A DNA stretch of 64,000 nt from Deinococcus marmoris (GTDB lineage Bacteria > Deinococcota > Deinococci > Deinococcales > Deinococcaceae): NCBI RefSeq assembly GCF_001949125.1, contig NZ_MSTI01000091.1, forward strand, positions 1 to 64,000, given 5' to 3'. Position 1 is the stretch's first letter, and each line of letters begins with the position of its first letter. The notes beneath the pieces are model-generated. The model saw nothing but the letters and a program-made list of their open reading frames with translations, was not told where the DNA came from and did no database searches. Shown piece after piece: positions 56,541-64,000 of this stretch. The translations under genes were made by a program, and so were the position numbers.

Positions 56541-58034
56541 ATGACCGGCGCCCCTTTTCCACCTGATGAATATGCGCGGCTGCTGGCACTGGCCCAGTAC
56601 GAGATTCTGGATACCCCCCAGGAGGAAGCCTTTGACCGGATCACGCGGCTGGCGGCGCACCTGCTGGGCACTCCGGTGGCCTTTATCAATTTCGTGGACC
56701 AGTTCCGGCAGTGGAACAAATCTGCCTATGGTCCGGGAAACACCACAGCAGCGCGGCGCGATTCCGTGTGTGCCTGGACCATCCTGCAAGAGGGGCCGAT
56801 GGTGATCGAGAATGCCCACGCCGACCCCCGCTTTGCCCACAACCCGATGGTCACGGGCACGCCGCATATTCACATGTACGCGGGCACGCCGCTGACCACG
56901 CCGTCGGGTCACCGTATCGGCACGCTGTGCGTCACCGACGACCAGCCACACCCGCTGTCGGCGGATGACCTCAAATCCTTGCAGGATCTGGCGGATCTGG
57001 TGGTCAGCGAACTGGAACTGCGCGCCCGCACCGTCTACCTGAACCGTGAATTGCAGGCGCAGACCCTGCGTAACGTCGACCTGCAACGCGGGCTGGATCA
57101 GGCCCAGGTGCTGGAAGGCATTACCCAACTGATGGGCCTGGACCTGACCCCCGAGGAAACCACCGTGGCGGCCTCGTCGCTGCTGGGCGAGGCGCTGGAC
57201 GCCGATTACACGGGCCTGATCGTCTTCGAGGACGGGGGAGTGCGGGTCCGGGTGGCGCACCAGCATCCCCGCGTGCCGCAGACGACGCGCGATCTTCCCG
57301 GTCAGTTCTCCGACTGGCCCCTGTCACTGACACACGCTCTGCGCGGTCTTCAGCAGCCCCTGTACCTGGACAACTACCCGGCCCATCCCCACGCGCTCAA
57401 GGTTCTGGTGGCCGCCGGGGTTCAGCAGATCGCCTGGATTCCGCTGGGCACGCACGGCCCCACCACCCCGCTACTGATGGCCGTGCGCCTGGAGGGCAGC
57501 GAGGCCACGCGCTGGCGCAGCAGTGACCGCGCGCTCCTGGAGGCGGCAGGTCGCAGTGTCCGCAGCGCCCTGGAACGCCGCCAGACGGTGACGCTAGCCC
57601 GGCAGGAAGCTCGCCGCGATCCCCTGACTGGCGCACTGAACCGCCGCGCGCTGGACGAGGATCTGGCGCGGCTGGAAGGGCTGGCCCAGCCGTTCACGCT
57701 GGCTGGAATCGATCTGGACGGCCTGAAGACCATCAATGATCAGCACGGGCACGGCCTGGGTGACCGCGTCCTTCAGATGTTCGCGGGCAGTCTGAAGACC
57801 ACGCTGGACACCAGCGCGCAGGTTTTCCGCGTGGGCGGCGACGAGTTCGTCGTGCTGGGCCGCGCCCCGGAGACTCAAATTCGTTCGGCGGTGAATGCGG
57901 CAGTGCTGGCCGTGCGTCAGGTGGCCCCGTTGAAGGGAGCCAGCGTCGGCACGGTCCGCAGTAGCGAGGGTTCTGGCGACGCCCTGCTCGCTATGGCCGA
58001 CGGGCGCATGTACGAGGTCAAGCGGGGCCGCTGA
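56541..58034 (+). CDS. GAF-GGDEF diguanylate cyclase
   Basis: A 497-residue cytoplasmic protein. Residues of about 5-165 form a GAF domain starting [24 protein letters not shown], followed by a second GAF-like domain (about 195-345) and a GGDEF domain with [40 protein letters not shown] and [11 protein letters not shown]. The GGDEF motif is intact, so c-di-GMP synthesis is plausible. The short inhibitory RxxD site is not seen. I chose ATG 56541 because TACATT (56529-56534) lies six bases before it; an in-frame ATG at 56520 exists. A 9-bp inverted repeat CTGAAACTG/CAGTTTCAG (58031-58039, 58071-58079) surrounds its end. Confidence 0.92.
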   Translation: MTGAPFPPDEYARLLALAQYEILDTPQEEAFDRITRLAAHLLGTPVAFINFVDQFRQWNKSAYGPGNTTAARRDSVCAWTILQEGPMVIENAHADPRFAHNPMVTGTPHIHMYAGTPLTTPSGHRIGTLCVTDDQPHPLSADDLKSLQDLADLVVSELELRARTVYLNRELQAQTLRNVDLQRGLDQAQVLEGITQLMGLDLTPEETTVAASSLLGEALDADYTGLIVFEDGGVRVRVAHQHPRVPQTTRDLPGQFSDWPLSLTHALRGLQQPLYLDNYPAHPHALKVLVAAGVQQIAWIPLGTHGPTTPLLMAVRLEGSEATRWRSSDRALLEAAGRSVRSALERRQTVTLARQEARRDPLTGALNRRALDEDLARLEGLAQPFTLAGIDLDGLKTINDQHGHGLGDRVLQMFAGSLKTTLDTSAQVFRVGGDEFVVLGRAPETQIRSAVNAAVLAVRQVAPLKGASVGTVRSSEGSGDALLAMADGRMYEVKRGR

Positions 58035-58150
58035 AACTGAAACCCTGAAAACGCCACATCGGGTGAGGGACAGTTTCAGTCTCTGGCCGGCTAACCCGGA
58101 CTGTCCAACATGGTGAAGCGATCTCAACTGTTTGATAATCACATCTGTTG

Positions 58151-58184
58151 TTTCTCTTACCTAATGCTTCTTAGGTAAGAGAAA
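58151..58184. other. dif-like palindromic site beside the recombinase gene
   Basis: TTTCTCTTACCTAA (58151-58164) and TTAGGTAAGAGAAA (58171-58184) are perfect 14-bp inverted arms around the 6-bp centre TGCTTC. The inner ends CTAA-N6-TTAG reproduce the TAA-N6-TTA core of bacterial dif sites, with 11-bp arms on each side; the right arm agrees with the usual XerD arm TTATGTTAAAT at 7 of 11 positions. No T-run follows either arm, so it is not a terminator. It lies 73 bp before the recombinase start. It could also be an operator for that gene. Confidence 0.55.
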
Positions 58185-58188
58185 ACGT

Positions 58189-58194
58189 TAGACT
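58189..58194 (+). promoter_or_regulatory. -10-like hexamer before the recombinase leader
   Basis: TAGACT lies six bases before GTG 58201. It starts five bases after the dif-like palindrome, so recombinase bound to the site would cover the promoter. Confidence 0.45.
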
Positions 58195-58200
58195 GTCTGG

Positions 58201-58260
58201 GTGCCTCCACTTCAGCCAGATTCCACCCTAAAAATCCGCTGCCTGGACTGTCCTGCATGA
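58201..58260 (+). CDS. 19-residue leader peptide before the recombinase
   Basis: GTG 58201, placed for a leaderless mRNA, opens a frame of 19 codons (VPPLQPDSTLKIRCLDCPA). Its TGA overlaps the recombinase ATG as ATGA. The layout is the same as before anmK (50323-50391): leaderless short frame, then a 4-nt overlap with a gene that has no strong ribosome site. Confidence 0.4.
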   Translation: MPPLQPDSTLKIRCLDCPA

Positions 58261-59249
58261 CGCTGGAGGTTTACCGGGGTGATCTTCTTTCCCGGAGTCG
58301 CGAATGGACCGGGCTGCACGACGACGAGTTGCGCCGCCGCGCCGTGCGTGCTGCCGCTGAAAAAGACGCCCCGCAACTGGTGTCGCTGACCGTCGCGTAT
58401 CTGGCCCACGGCGGCGGCAGCGGCGTGCTGACCAGTCCGCGTACCGTGGAGGCTTATGCGTTGGGCGTGCGCCAGTACACCGAATACGCTGCTGATCAGG
58501 CGGTGGGCGTCCTGCGTCCGGGACGACACGACGCGCAGGGCTACGTGAACGCCATGCTGGCGGCGGGCCGCCAACCCGCCGGGGTGGGCCTGAAGGTGGC
58601 CGCCGCCAGTTGCCTGTACCGTGCGCTGCGCTGGGCCGGGGCCTGCGAGGCTGATCCCTTTAAAGACGTGCGGGTGCCCAGGGACCCCACTTCCGGCATC
58701 GTCAAACGCCCGCCCTATTCCGAAGATGAGCTGGCCGACGTGATTGACTGCGCCGACGTGCAGGCCCGGTTTCTCCTGTTCCTGACGGCCCACGCGGGCC
58801 TGCGGATCAGCGAGGCGCTGGCGCTGGACTGGGCGGATCTGGATGAGGTGGCCCGCCGGATCAACGTGCGTTCCGGCAAGGGGCGCAAGGGGCGCATTGT
58901 GGCCATGAGCAGCAGCCTGGGCCGCGCCTGCCGCCAGTACCGCGCGCTGTACGCCCCTGGAGGCCCGGAACACATGGACGGCAAACGCACCACGCCCGCC
59001 GAACGGGTCTTCCGCTACGCCAGCGTCATGACCGCGCGCTATCACATTGAAAAGGCGTTCAGGAAGGCGGGTGCAACTTTCCGGGGCTTCCATCCGGGGC
59101 GCAAGTACGCTGGGACGCGCCTGCTGCGGCAGATCAAGGACTTTGGGCGGGTGGCCGCGCATCTGGGGCATGCCTCGGTGGACACCACCCGCAAGGGCTA
59201 CGCGCAACTGGCGGCAGATGACCTGAAAGACGATCTGACGGGCTGGTGA
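58257..59249 (+). CDS. Tyrosine recombinase (Xer-like)
   Basis: A 330-residue recombinase. The N-terminal SAM-like domain (about 40-140) includes SPRTVEAYALGVRQYTEYA. The catalytic domain has Arg183 in HAGLRISEAL, Lys208 in RSGKGRKGR, His279 and Arg282 in FHPGRKYAGTRLL, His305 in HLGHASVDTT and nucleophile Tyr315 in RKGYAQL. The box II reads HPGRK instead of HxLRH but keeps both catalytic residues. It has no neighbours of phage or plasmid type. A 14-6-14 palindrome of dif design lies just upstream, so it may be a chromosome-dimer resolvase working alone, like XerH or XerS. An integrase of a lost element is the alternative. Confidence 0.85.
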   Translation: MTLEVYRGDLLSRSREWTGLHDDELRRRAVRAAAEKDAPQLVSLTVAYLAHGGGSGVLTSPRTVEAYALGVRQYTEYAADQAVGVLRPGRHDAQGYVNAMLAAGRQPAGVGLKVAAASCLYRALRWAGACEADPFKDVRVPRDPTSGIVKRPPYSEDELADVIDCADVQARFLLFLTAHAGLRISEALALDWADLDEVARRINVRSGKGRKGRIVAMSSSLGRACRQYRALYAPGGPEHMDGKRTTPAERVFRYASVMTARYHIEKAFRKAGATFRGFHPGRKYAGTRLLRQIKDFGRVAAHLGHASVDTTRKGYAQLAADDLKDDLTGW

Positions 59250-59554
59250 TGGAGATGGTCCTTTACCCTTCAGAAGAGTCTGGAGGCCCCTTCCTGGCGA
59301 TTCTGTGAGGACGGAATTTCTGCATCTGGTCTGGACGAATTTAGGGTGACCTTGCACAGGCTGCGGCGAGGGCCTCGGCATGAAAGTTCGCGGACTGTCC
59401 AGTAAATGTGGGCAGCGCCGCCCTCTCCTCCATCTTCACCTGCATGCAGGGCGGGCCGCCTCATATCTGGGAATTGGGGATCTGGCAGGGGTCTATGTCC
59501 GAAGCTCTCTGGCATCAACTGGATTCAACAGAACACGCAGGTCCAGAATGTGTG
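59250..59554. other. 305-bp spacer between convergent genes
   Basis: No frame here looks like a gene. GGACTGTCC motifs occur at 59393-59401 and also at 58097-58105, with CTGGACTGTCC at 58247, but not in a regular array. No clear terminator hairpin with T-run was found. Confidence 0.35.
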
Positions 59555-60352
59555 TCACGCCGTCTCTGGAATCAGAGAGCCGCGGCGGGCGTCCATTCGG
59601 CGTGCCAGTTCGGGATAATCGGGATCGATGACCAGCCGGAAGCCGTCCCAGTAGCCGTCGCGGTCCGGCTCGAAGAAGCGGACGGGAGGGCTGCCGGGGG
59701 CCAGGGCCGCCGCCTTCATGGCCCGGCGGGTGCGGACGCGGATGGCCTCCAGATTCCCAGTCTGTAACTCCTCAGCAGAAATCGGCGGCAGCACCGTCAG
59801 TGCCACCCGCTGGCCGTAACGCAACGTGGGCGCGAAAGGATGCTCCCAGATGCGGTGCGTGCCGCTGAGGGCGACGGGCAAAATGGGCACCCCCACCCGC
59901 CGCGCCACCTCGAAGACGCCGCGCTGGAAGTCGGTCTGAAGGCCCAGCACCGTGCCCTGCGGGAACACCACCAGACTCTCGCCGCCGCCCAGAATGGACT
60001 CGGCCCCACGCCACAAATCACGGAAACCGCCCAGTGGATGTTCCGGGTTGATCGACAGGTGCCCCAGCCGGGTGATTGCTGGCCCCACCTCCGGCCAGCC
60101 GAAGATCTCGCGCCGGGCCACGAAGCGCATCGGCAGGGGAAGCCGCAGCAGACACAACACATCGGCGATGCCCTCATGCAGCGGGGCGATCAGGTACGGC
60201 CCCTCTCCGATGTGTTCCAGACCACGCAGTTCCAACTGGACCCCCAGGTGGCCCAGCACCCGGTGGCTGAAGCGCTGCTGGACCCTGAAGCGCTGCTGAA
60301 CGCTGAGGTCTGACGGGACGCGCCCAGCCTGACGGAGCGCATTCCAGATCAA
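59555..60352 (-). CDS. 1-acylglycerol-3-phosphate acyltransferase (PlsC family)
   Basis: A 265-residue acyltransferase: LIAPLHEGIADVLCLL has the HX4D catalytic pair, MRFVARREIFGWPEVGPAITRLGHLSI the acceptor region, and VVFPQGTVLGLQTDFQRG block III with Gln in place of the common Glu (FPEGT). It acylates lysophosphatidic acid. The frame shown begins at TTG 60352, but protein-like sequence (ELNFAPEGRSARLKFGLLGRAL) continues upstream to a CTG at 60454 with GAGG six bases before it, so the true start is probably upstream and non-canonical. No other ATG, GTG or TTG is available there. Confidence 0.82.
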   Translation of the reverse strand: MIWNALRQAGRVPSDLSVQQRFRVQQRFSHRVLGHLGVQLELRGLEHIGEGPYLIAPLHEGIADVLCLLRLPLPMRFVARREIFGWPEVGPAITRLGHLSINPEHPLGGFRDLWRGAESILGGGESLVVFPQGTVLGLQTDFQRGVFEVARRVGVPILPVALSGTHRIWEHPFAPTLRYGQRVALTVLPPISAEELQTGNLEAIRVRTRRAMKAAALAPGSPPVRFFEPDRDGYWDGFRLVIDPDYPELARRMDARRGSLIPETA

Positions 60353-60454
60353 TGCGCGGCCCAGCAGGCCGAATTTGAGGCGTGCGCTGCGGCCTTCCGG
60401 CGCAAAGTTCAGCTCGACAGGATCGTCGGGATGGGGGGTGGACGGCGCAGTCAG

Positions 60455-60708
60455 GGAAAACCTCGGGAAGTGGGGATGGGGAAACGCGGCGTGGGTGGGA
60501 CGGTGACTTTAAAGGGTACGCAGCTTGCGGGAGAATGGTTCAGTTCTGCAAGCTACCCGCAGGTTAGTCAGCGTGGGGCGGGCGGCGTGTGTGCGGGGCC
60601 ACAGCGAATGCCAGAGCGTCTGAACTGCCTGTGCCTTTCCTGAAGGCTTTTCCCAGACAGTAAGGGGGCGTACCGAAGGTGGGCAGGGCATTGTTCAGAT
60701 TGCCGGAC
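60455..60708. other. Spacer between the acyltransferase and Ohr-like genes
   Basis: No gene recognised. AGCTTGC (60522-60528) and GCAAGCT (60548-60554) form a hairpin with a 19-nt loop, and GCGGG/CCCGC next to them can pair in an alternative way. CAGATT at 60696-60701, seven bases before the Ohr-like ATG, is a possible -10. Confidence 0.3.
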
Positions 60709-61164
60709 ATGACCCAGAACACAGACGTGACCCAGAACAGCAGTGAACGTGAGGCCCTTTACACCACCACTGCCTCGGCCCACGGTGGCCGCGCCGGACA
60801 TGTGGACAGCGCGGATGGGCAACTGAATGTGCGTCTGGCGGTTCCGCAGCAACTGGGCGGCGACGGCGGCGTGGGCAGCACCCCGGAGCAACTGTTCGCC
60901 GCCGCACTGGGGGCCAGCTTCCAGAGTGCGATGGGTGCCGTGGCCCGCGCCGAGCAGTATCCCGAGTTCGGTGTGATGCAGGTGATCGCCACCGTGCGTC
61001 TGACCGGAAACGGCGACGCGCACGACCTGACGGCCACGCTGGACATCACCCTGCCCGAGCTGGAGCGTGAACGGGCGCAATATCTGGTGGATCAGGGCCA
61101 AAGAATCTGCGCGTTCAGCCGCGCCATGAAGGGCAAGATCGAGTACCGCCTGCACGACGCCTGA
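60709..61164 (+). CDS. Ohr/OsmC-family protein without the peroxidatic cysteine
   Basis: A 151-residue protein of the organic hydroperoxide resistance type: YTTTASAHGGRAGHVDSADG, LAVPQQLGGDGGVGSTPEQLFAAALGASF, and a C-terminal RICAFSRAMKG. In Ohr proteins the peroxidatic Cys sits in the ACF position after PEQLFAA; here it is Ser70 (codon AGC, one base from TGC). The second Cys (Cys134) is kept. The thiol reduction of organic peroxides should therefore not work in the normal way. It may be a sensor or lipoyl-binding relative. A -10-like CAGATT is seven bases before the ATG. Confidence 0.85.
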   Translation: MTQNTDVTQNSSEREALYTTTASAHGGRAGHVDSADGQLNVRLAVPQQLGGDGGVGSTPEQLFAAALGASFQSAMGAVARAEQYPEFGVMQVIATVRLTGNGDAHDLTATLDITLPELERERAQYLVDQGQRICAFSRAMKGKIEYRLHDA

Positions 61165-61202
61165 GTCCTGCACGAAGCCTGGGCCTCGGGATCTTCCGGG
61201 CT

Positions 61203-61847
61203 TCAACCCTTCGCCCGGCCCACCACGGCGTACAGTGGATCGCCCGTCAGGCTGCCCCGCGCTGACCGAGGGCTGCGGTCCAGGGCGACAATATCGGTCC
61301 AGTTGCCTGCCGCTTCCAGGTAATGCTGCACCAGTTGCAGGTGGCCCGCGTCGTCCAGCGTGTGCCAGACGGCCACGGCCTTGGTGGGAAAGCAGCGGTT
61401 GGAAAAACTGATCACCACCGGGCCGCCCGGCACCAGCACCCGCCCCAGATCGCGCAGCACGGCCACCGGATCGGTCAGGTAGTCGATAGATACGGTAATT
61501 CCCGCCGCATCGTAACTGTGGTCCGTAAAGGGCAAGTGGGGCGTGGCGTTCAGGTTCTGCACTTCCAGCGAGGTCAGTCGCGGATTGCGTTCCAGTTCGG
61601 CGCGGTTGAGGCCCAGACCTGCCACCTCGCCGTACTCCACTTCGGGCGGCAGGTGGCTGATCCAACTGGACATCAGATCGAGGATTCTGCCGCCTGCCGG
61701 GAAATACTCGCGGTACAGCCCAGTCACAGCCGCGATGGCCCCCTCGTCGATGTGGGTGACAAAGCGCGGCTGGCGGTAAAACTGCTCGTCCGGCGTCTCG
61801 TCGGTGCGGCGAAAGGCGGCGGCAGGCAACTCGGCTTGACGGTCCAT
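61203..61847 (-). CDS. SAM-dependent methyltransferase (type 11)
   Basis: A 214-residue protein: AGGRILDLMSSWISHLP (motif I, SAM binding), EVAGLGLNRAELERNPRL, FTDHSYDAAGITVSIDYLTDPVAVLRDLGRVLVPGGPVVISFSNRCFPTKAV. The fold is that of small-molecule methyltransferases, and the SNRCFPTKAV stretch is shared with a conserved but uncharacterised group. The usual GxGxG is replaced by DLMSSW. The start at 61847 avoids a poor upstream extension. It has no operon partners. Substrate unknown. Confidence 0.72.
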   Translation of the reverse strand: MDRQAELPAAAFRRTDETPDEQFYRQPRFVTHIDEGAIAAVTGLYREYFPAGGRILDLMSSWISHLPPEVEYGEVAGLGLNRAELERNPRLTSLEVQNLNATPHLPFTDHSYDAAGITVSIDYLTDPVAVLRDLGRVLVPGGPVVISFSNRCFPTKAVAVWHTLDDAGHLQLVQHYLEAAGNWTDIVALDRSPRSARGSLTGDPLYAVVGRAKG

Positions 61848-61975
61848 AACGGGCAGTCTGGGTGATGTGGAGCCGCTGAGCTGTGAGCTGGAATGCGCTA
61901 GGCCCAACATGCCCAGACAGAAAACTGGGACGTGGAGGCAAATCCGCCCACGTCCCATTTTTCAGGCTTGCCCGT

Positions 61976-63685
61976 TCAGCTTCCGGCCACCATCGCCGCC
62001 CGCGCCGCTTCCTGCAACGGACGCCAGGCCACCTTGCCGGTGGGGCCGCGCGGCAGGCTCTCCACGAATTGATAGTCGCGCGGCACCTTATAGGTGGCCA
62101 TCTGCTCACGCGCCCATTTCTCGATGTCTGCGCCAGTGGCCGCCATTCCGGGTTTCAGCACGATCAGGGCGCGGGCATGTTCGCCGCTGCGCTCGTCGGG
62201 CACGCTGATCACGCAGGCTTCCTGTACGGCGGGGTGGGCGTGCAGCTTGTTCTCCACCTCGGCGGGCCACACTTTCATGCCCGATATATTCACCATGCGC
62301 TTGAGACGGTCCGTGAAGAAGAAATAGCCCTCCTCGTCCACGTAACCCAGGTCGCCACTGCGGAAGAACTGCTGACCGTCGATCTCCATGAACGCCTCGG
62401 CGGTGGCCTCCGGGCGGTTCCAGTAACCCTGCATGACCTGCTGACCACGGATGACAATCTCGCCGATCTGGCCTGCGGGCAATTCCTGATGGGTGTCCAG
62501 ATCGATGATGCGCGAATCGACGTTGAACAGCGGGACGCCCAGGCATTGCAGTTTCTGGCGGCCCTTGGGGTTGCTGTGCGACTGCGCCATCGTCTCGGAC
62601 AGGCCGTAGCCCTCCAGGAACATGATGCCGGTCAGGTCCAGCAGTTTCTGACCCACGGCGGCGGGTAGGCTGGCCCCGCCCCCGGTCACGCTGCGCAGGG
62701 TCCGCAAATCCGCCGGATCAAAACCGGGCGAGGCCATCATGTCGATCACCATGGTGGGCGTGTTGGTCCAGATGGTCACGCCATGCTCGCGGATCAGCGT
62801 GCGGGCGGCATCCCGGTCCCAGCGCGACATGATCACGATCTGGCCACCGTTGGTCAGCCCGGTCAGCAGGCTGTTGATAAACCCAGTGACGTGAAAGTAC
62901 GGCAGGGCTGCCAGGAAGATGTCCTCGACGGTGCCCTCCACCCACACGCCCGCGCCGAAGACGTTGGCCTGCACGCTGCGGTGGGTGTGCATGCAGCCCT
63001 TGGGCAGCCCGGTGGTGCCGCTGGTGTAGGGCATGACACACAGGTCGTCCGCGCCCACTGGAGCGGCGGGGGCGGGGTCCGCCTTCAGGGCGTCCTCCAG
63101 CGTGATATCGCCGTCTTGCAGGGTAGCTTCCACGTCCAGGCCATCGGGCAAGGGAATTCCAGCGGCCTCGGCGTCGGTGCCGCGCATGATGTTGGCCACC
63201 ACCGCATGCCCCAGCCCGGCCTGTTTGGCCTTCTCGTACAGTTCCGCGCCCACCACGCCCACCTTGATTCCGGCGTCCTGCAAGAAGAAGCCGAATTCAC
63301 GCGCCTGGAGCATGGGGGCCAGCGGCACCACTACCGCGCCCAGATGCCACGCGGCAAAGGCGCTGATCACCCAGGCGGGGCTGTTCTGTAGCCAGACCGC
63401 CACCCGGTCCCCCTTGCCCACGCCCTGCGCGGCCAGATGCCCGGCCAGATGCGTGGCCTGGGCGTGCAGTTCACCGTAGGTCACCGCGTGCCCGTAGTGC
63501 CACAGCGCCACCTTGTCGGGGTAGCGCTCGGCACTGACGCGCAGGTTGTGCATGACGCCGGTCTGCGGCAGCGTCAGCGTGCGGGGTTTGAAGGGCGGCC
63601 AGTAACGGCCCTGGCTGGCAGGCTGGGTCGAGGCTGGGGCCGCGTGATCTGTGGGCGAATCTGTGGACGAGGTTGGATGGGTCAT
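61976..63685 (-). CDS. Acyl-CoA synthetase (AMP-forming)
   Basis: A 569-residue ligase of the ANL superfamily. Motifs are YTSGTTGLPKGCMHTHRSV (P-loop), GYGLSETMAQSH, RSGDLGYVDEEGYFFFTDRLKRM (Asp and Arg for ATP), and the late catalytic Lys in PRGPTGKVAW. It activates a fatty or other carboxylic acid to acyl-CoA, feeding beta-oxidation like the genes at 2.4-5.6 kb. The first 35 residues are Thr-, Ser- and Pro-rich. The start ATG follows AGGAGA eight bases before. Chain length cannot be told. Confidence 0.93.
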   Translation of the reverse strand: MTHPTSSTDSPTDHAAPASTQPASQGRYWPPFKPRTLTLPQTGVMHNLRVSAERYPDKVALWHYGHAVTYGELHAQATHLAGHLAAQGVGKGDRVAVWLQNSPAWVISAFAAWHLGAVVVPLAPMLQAREFGFFLQDAGIKVGVVGAELYEKAKQAGLGHAVVANIMRGTDAEAAGIPLPDGLDVEATLQDGDITLEDALKADPAPAAPVGADDLCVMPYTSGTTGLPKGCMHTHRSVQANVFGAGVWVEGTVEDIFLAALPYFHVTGFINSLLTGLTNGGQIVIMSRWDRDAARTLIREHGVTIWTNTPTMVIDMMASPGFDPADLRTLRSVTGGGASLPAAVGQKLLDLTGIMFLEGYGLSETMAQSHSNPKGRQKLQCLGVPLFNVDSRIIDLDTHQELPAGQIGEIVIRGQQVMQGYWNRPEATAEAFMEIDGQQFFRSGDLGYVDEEGYFFFTDRLKRMVNISGMKVWPAEVENKLHAHPAVQEACVISVPDERSGEHARALIVLKPGMAATGADIEKWAREQMATYKVPRDYQFVESLPRGPTGKVAWRPLQEAARAAMVAGS

Positions 63686-63978
63686 GGTGAAGGTCTCCTG
63701 GGGTCGCCGCGCCCCGTGATGGCGCAGCAAAACAGTGAATTTTTGATGCCCAGAGTGTAGCGCCTGGGGCCGCGAACACCGCAAACCCCGTACACCACAC
63801 CCCCGGCGATCTTAATGAATGGGCTTTTGGCGTGTACCACGGCCTTTAAGGGGGTATGAGAAAAAAGCCGTGTCAGACACAAAAACCCTGGATGAAACGG
63901 TGCTAAGAGCGTGCTGGCGCGACTCTAACCTCCCGGACCCCCTTCCCAAGCGCGTTTGCATATGTCATGCTGCTCACC
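63686..63978. other. Divergent promoter region
   Basis: This 293-bp stretch lies between the minus-strand acyl-CoA ligase gene and a plus-strand gene cut by the window edge. CGTACACCAC and GTGTACCACG are partly inverted short repeats at about 63789 and 63832. CATGCT (63966-63971) lies seven bases before the last ATG and may be its -10. No gene is seen. Confidence 0.3.
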
Positions 63979-64000
63979 ATGACGAAAAAGACCGCCAAGC
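63979..64000 (+). CDS. Start of a basic protein, possibly HU-like
   Basis: Only seven codons (MTKKTAK) are visible. A Lys-rich start of this sort is typical of Deinococcus HU-type histone-like proteins with basic N-terminal tails, but the window ends too early to decide. Confidence 0.25.

Noticed and set aside
58151..58184. Transcription terminator as explanation of the palindrome
   Set aside because: No T-run follows the stem on either strand, the spacer keeps the TAA-N6-TTA core, and the adjacent gene is a tyrosine recombinase.
60568..62109. 513-residue minus-strand frame across three genes
   Set aside because: It is out of frame with the methyltransferase and antisense to the Ohr-like gene; composition is shadow-like.

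Overview
The window looks like chromosomal DNA of a Deinococcus species or a close relative. The evidence is high GC, an M32 carboxypeptidase of the Thermus Taq type, class Ib nrd genes, several genes with a TANNNT -10 hexamer placed 6 to 9 nt before the start codon (the leaderless-mRNA layout known from Deinococcus), and many small dispersed repeats. No rRNA, tRNA or CRISPR array was seen. The genus is inferred, not proven.

Layout. 0-0.9 kb: a cut-off IS3-type transposase orfA and a short IS-derived remnant with perfect 12-bp ends. 0.9-7.2 kb (minus strand): an S10 peptidase, a beta-oxidation set (acyl-CoA dehydrogenase, 3-hydroxyacyl-CoA dehydrogenase-type SDR, thiolase) and a MetX-like acyltransferase. 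7.4-17.3 kb (plus): a branched-chain amino acid (HAAT) ABC transporter with an alpha/beta hydrolase inserted in it, a 1025-residue NTPase-TPR-SARP regulator, and 3-hydroxybutyrate dehydrogenase. 17.5-21.7 kb (minus): a FadR-type gntR gene leading a dipeptide-type binding protein and two permeases. 21.8-34.7 kb (minus): a twelve-gene operon made of a complete dipeptide-type ABC transporter, a second GntR regulator, a creatininase-fold amidohydrolase, a PanE-like reductase, two SDRs, an M20 dipeptidase and an M32 carboxypeptidase. Ten consecutive genes of it are joined by nine 4-nt stop/start overlaps.

34.9-39.9 kb (minus): a disulfide oxidoreductase, an iodotyrosine-deiodinase-like flavoprotein, glycerol kinase and an unknown gene. 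40-44.4 kb (plus): a formamidase-like hydrolase, an MFS transporter and a zinc alcohol dehydrogenase, separated by miniature repeats. 45-49.2 kb (plus): a hotdog thioesterase followed by nrdI-nrdE-nrdF-nrdH-like. 49.3-59.2 kb: an unknown minus-strand gene, anmK, a DUF1175 protein, a RidA/hydrolase pair, a GAF-PAS histidine kinase, a GAF-GGDEF protein and a tyrosine recombinase next to a dif-like palindrome. 59.5-64 kb: acyltransferase, an Ohr-like protein lacking its peroxidatic cysteine, a methyltransferase, an acyl-CoA ligase, and the first codons of a basic protein.

The overall theme is uptake and oxidation of amino acids, peptides and fatty acids: two peptide importers and one branched-chain importer beside beta-oxidation, ketone-body, thioesterase and acyl-CoA ligase genes. 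The most notable points are the dif-like site beside a Xer-type recombinase with a coupled leader peptide, the strictly overlapped peptide/amide operon, and a TACGG-ended repeat family whose hairpin keeps pairing although its stem sequence changes and whose ends supply stop codons of neighbouring genes.
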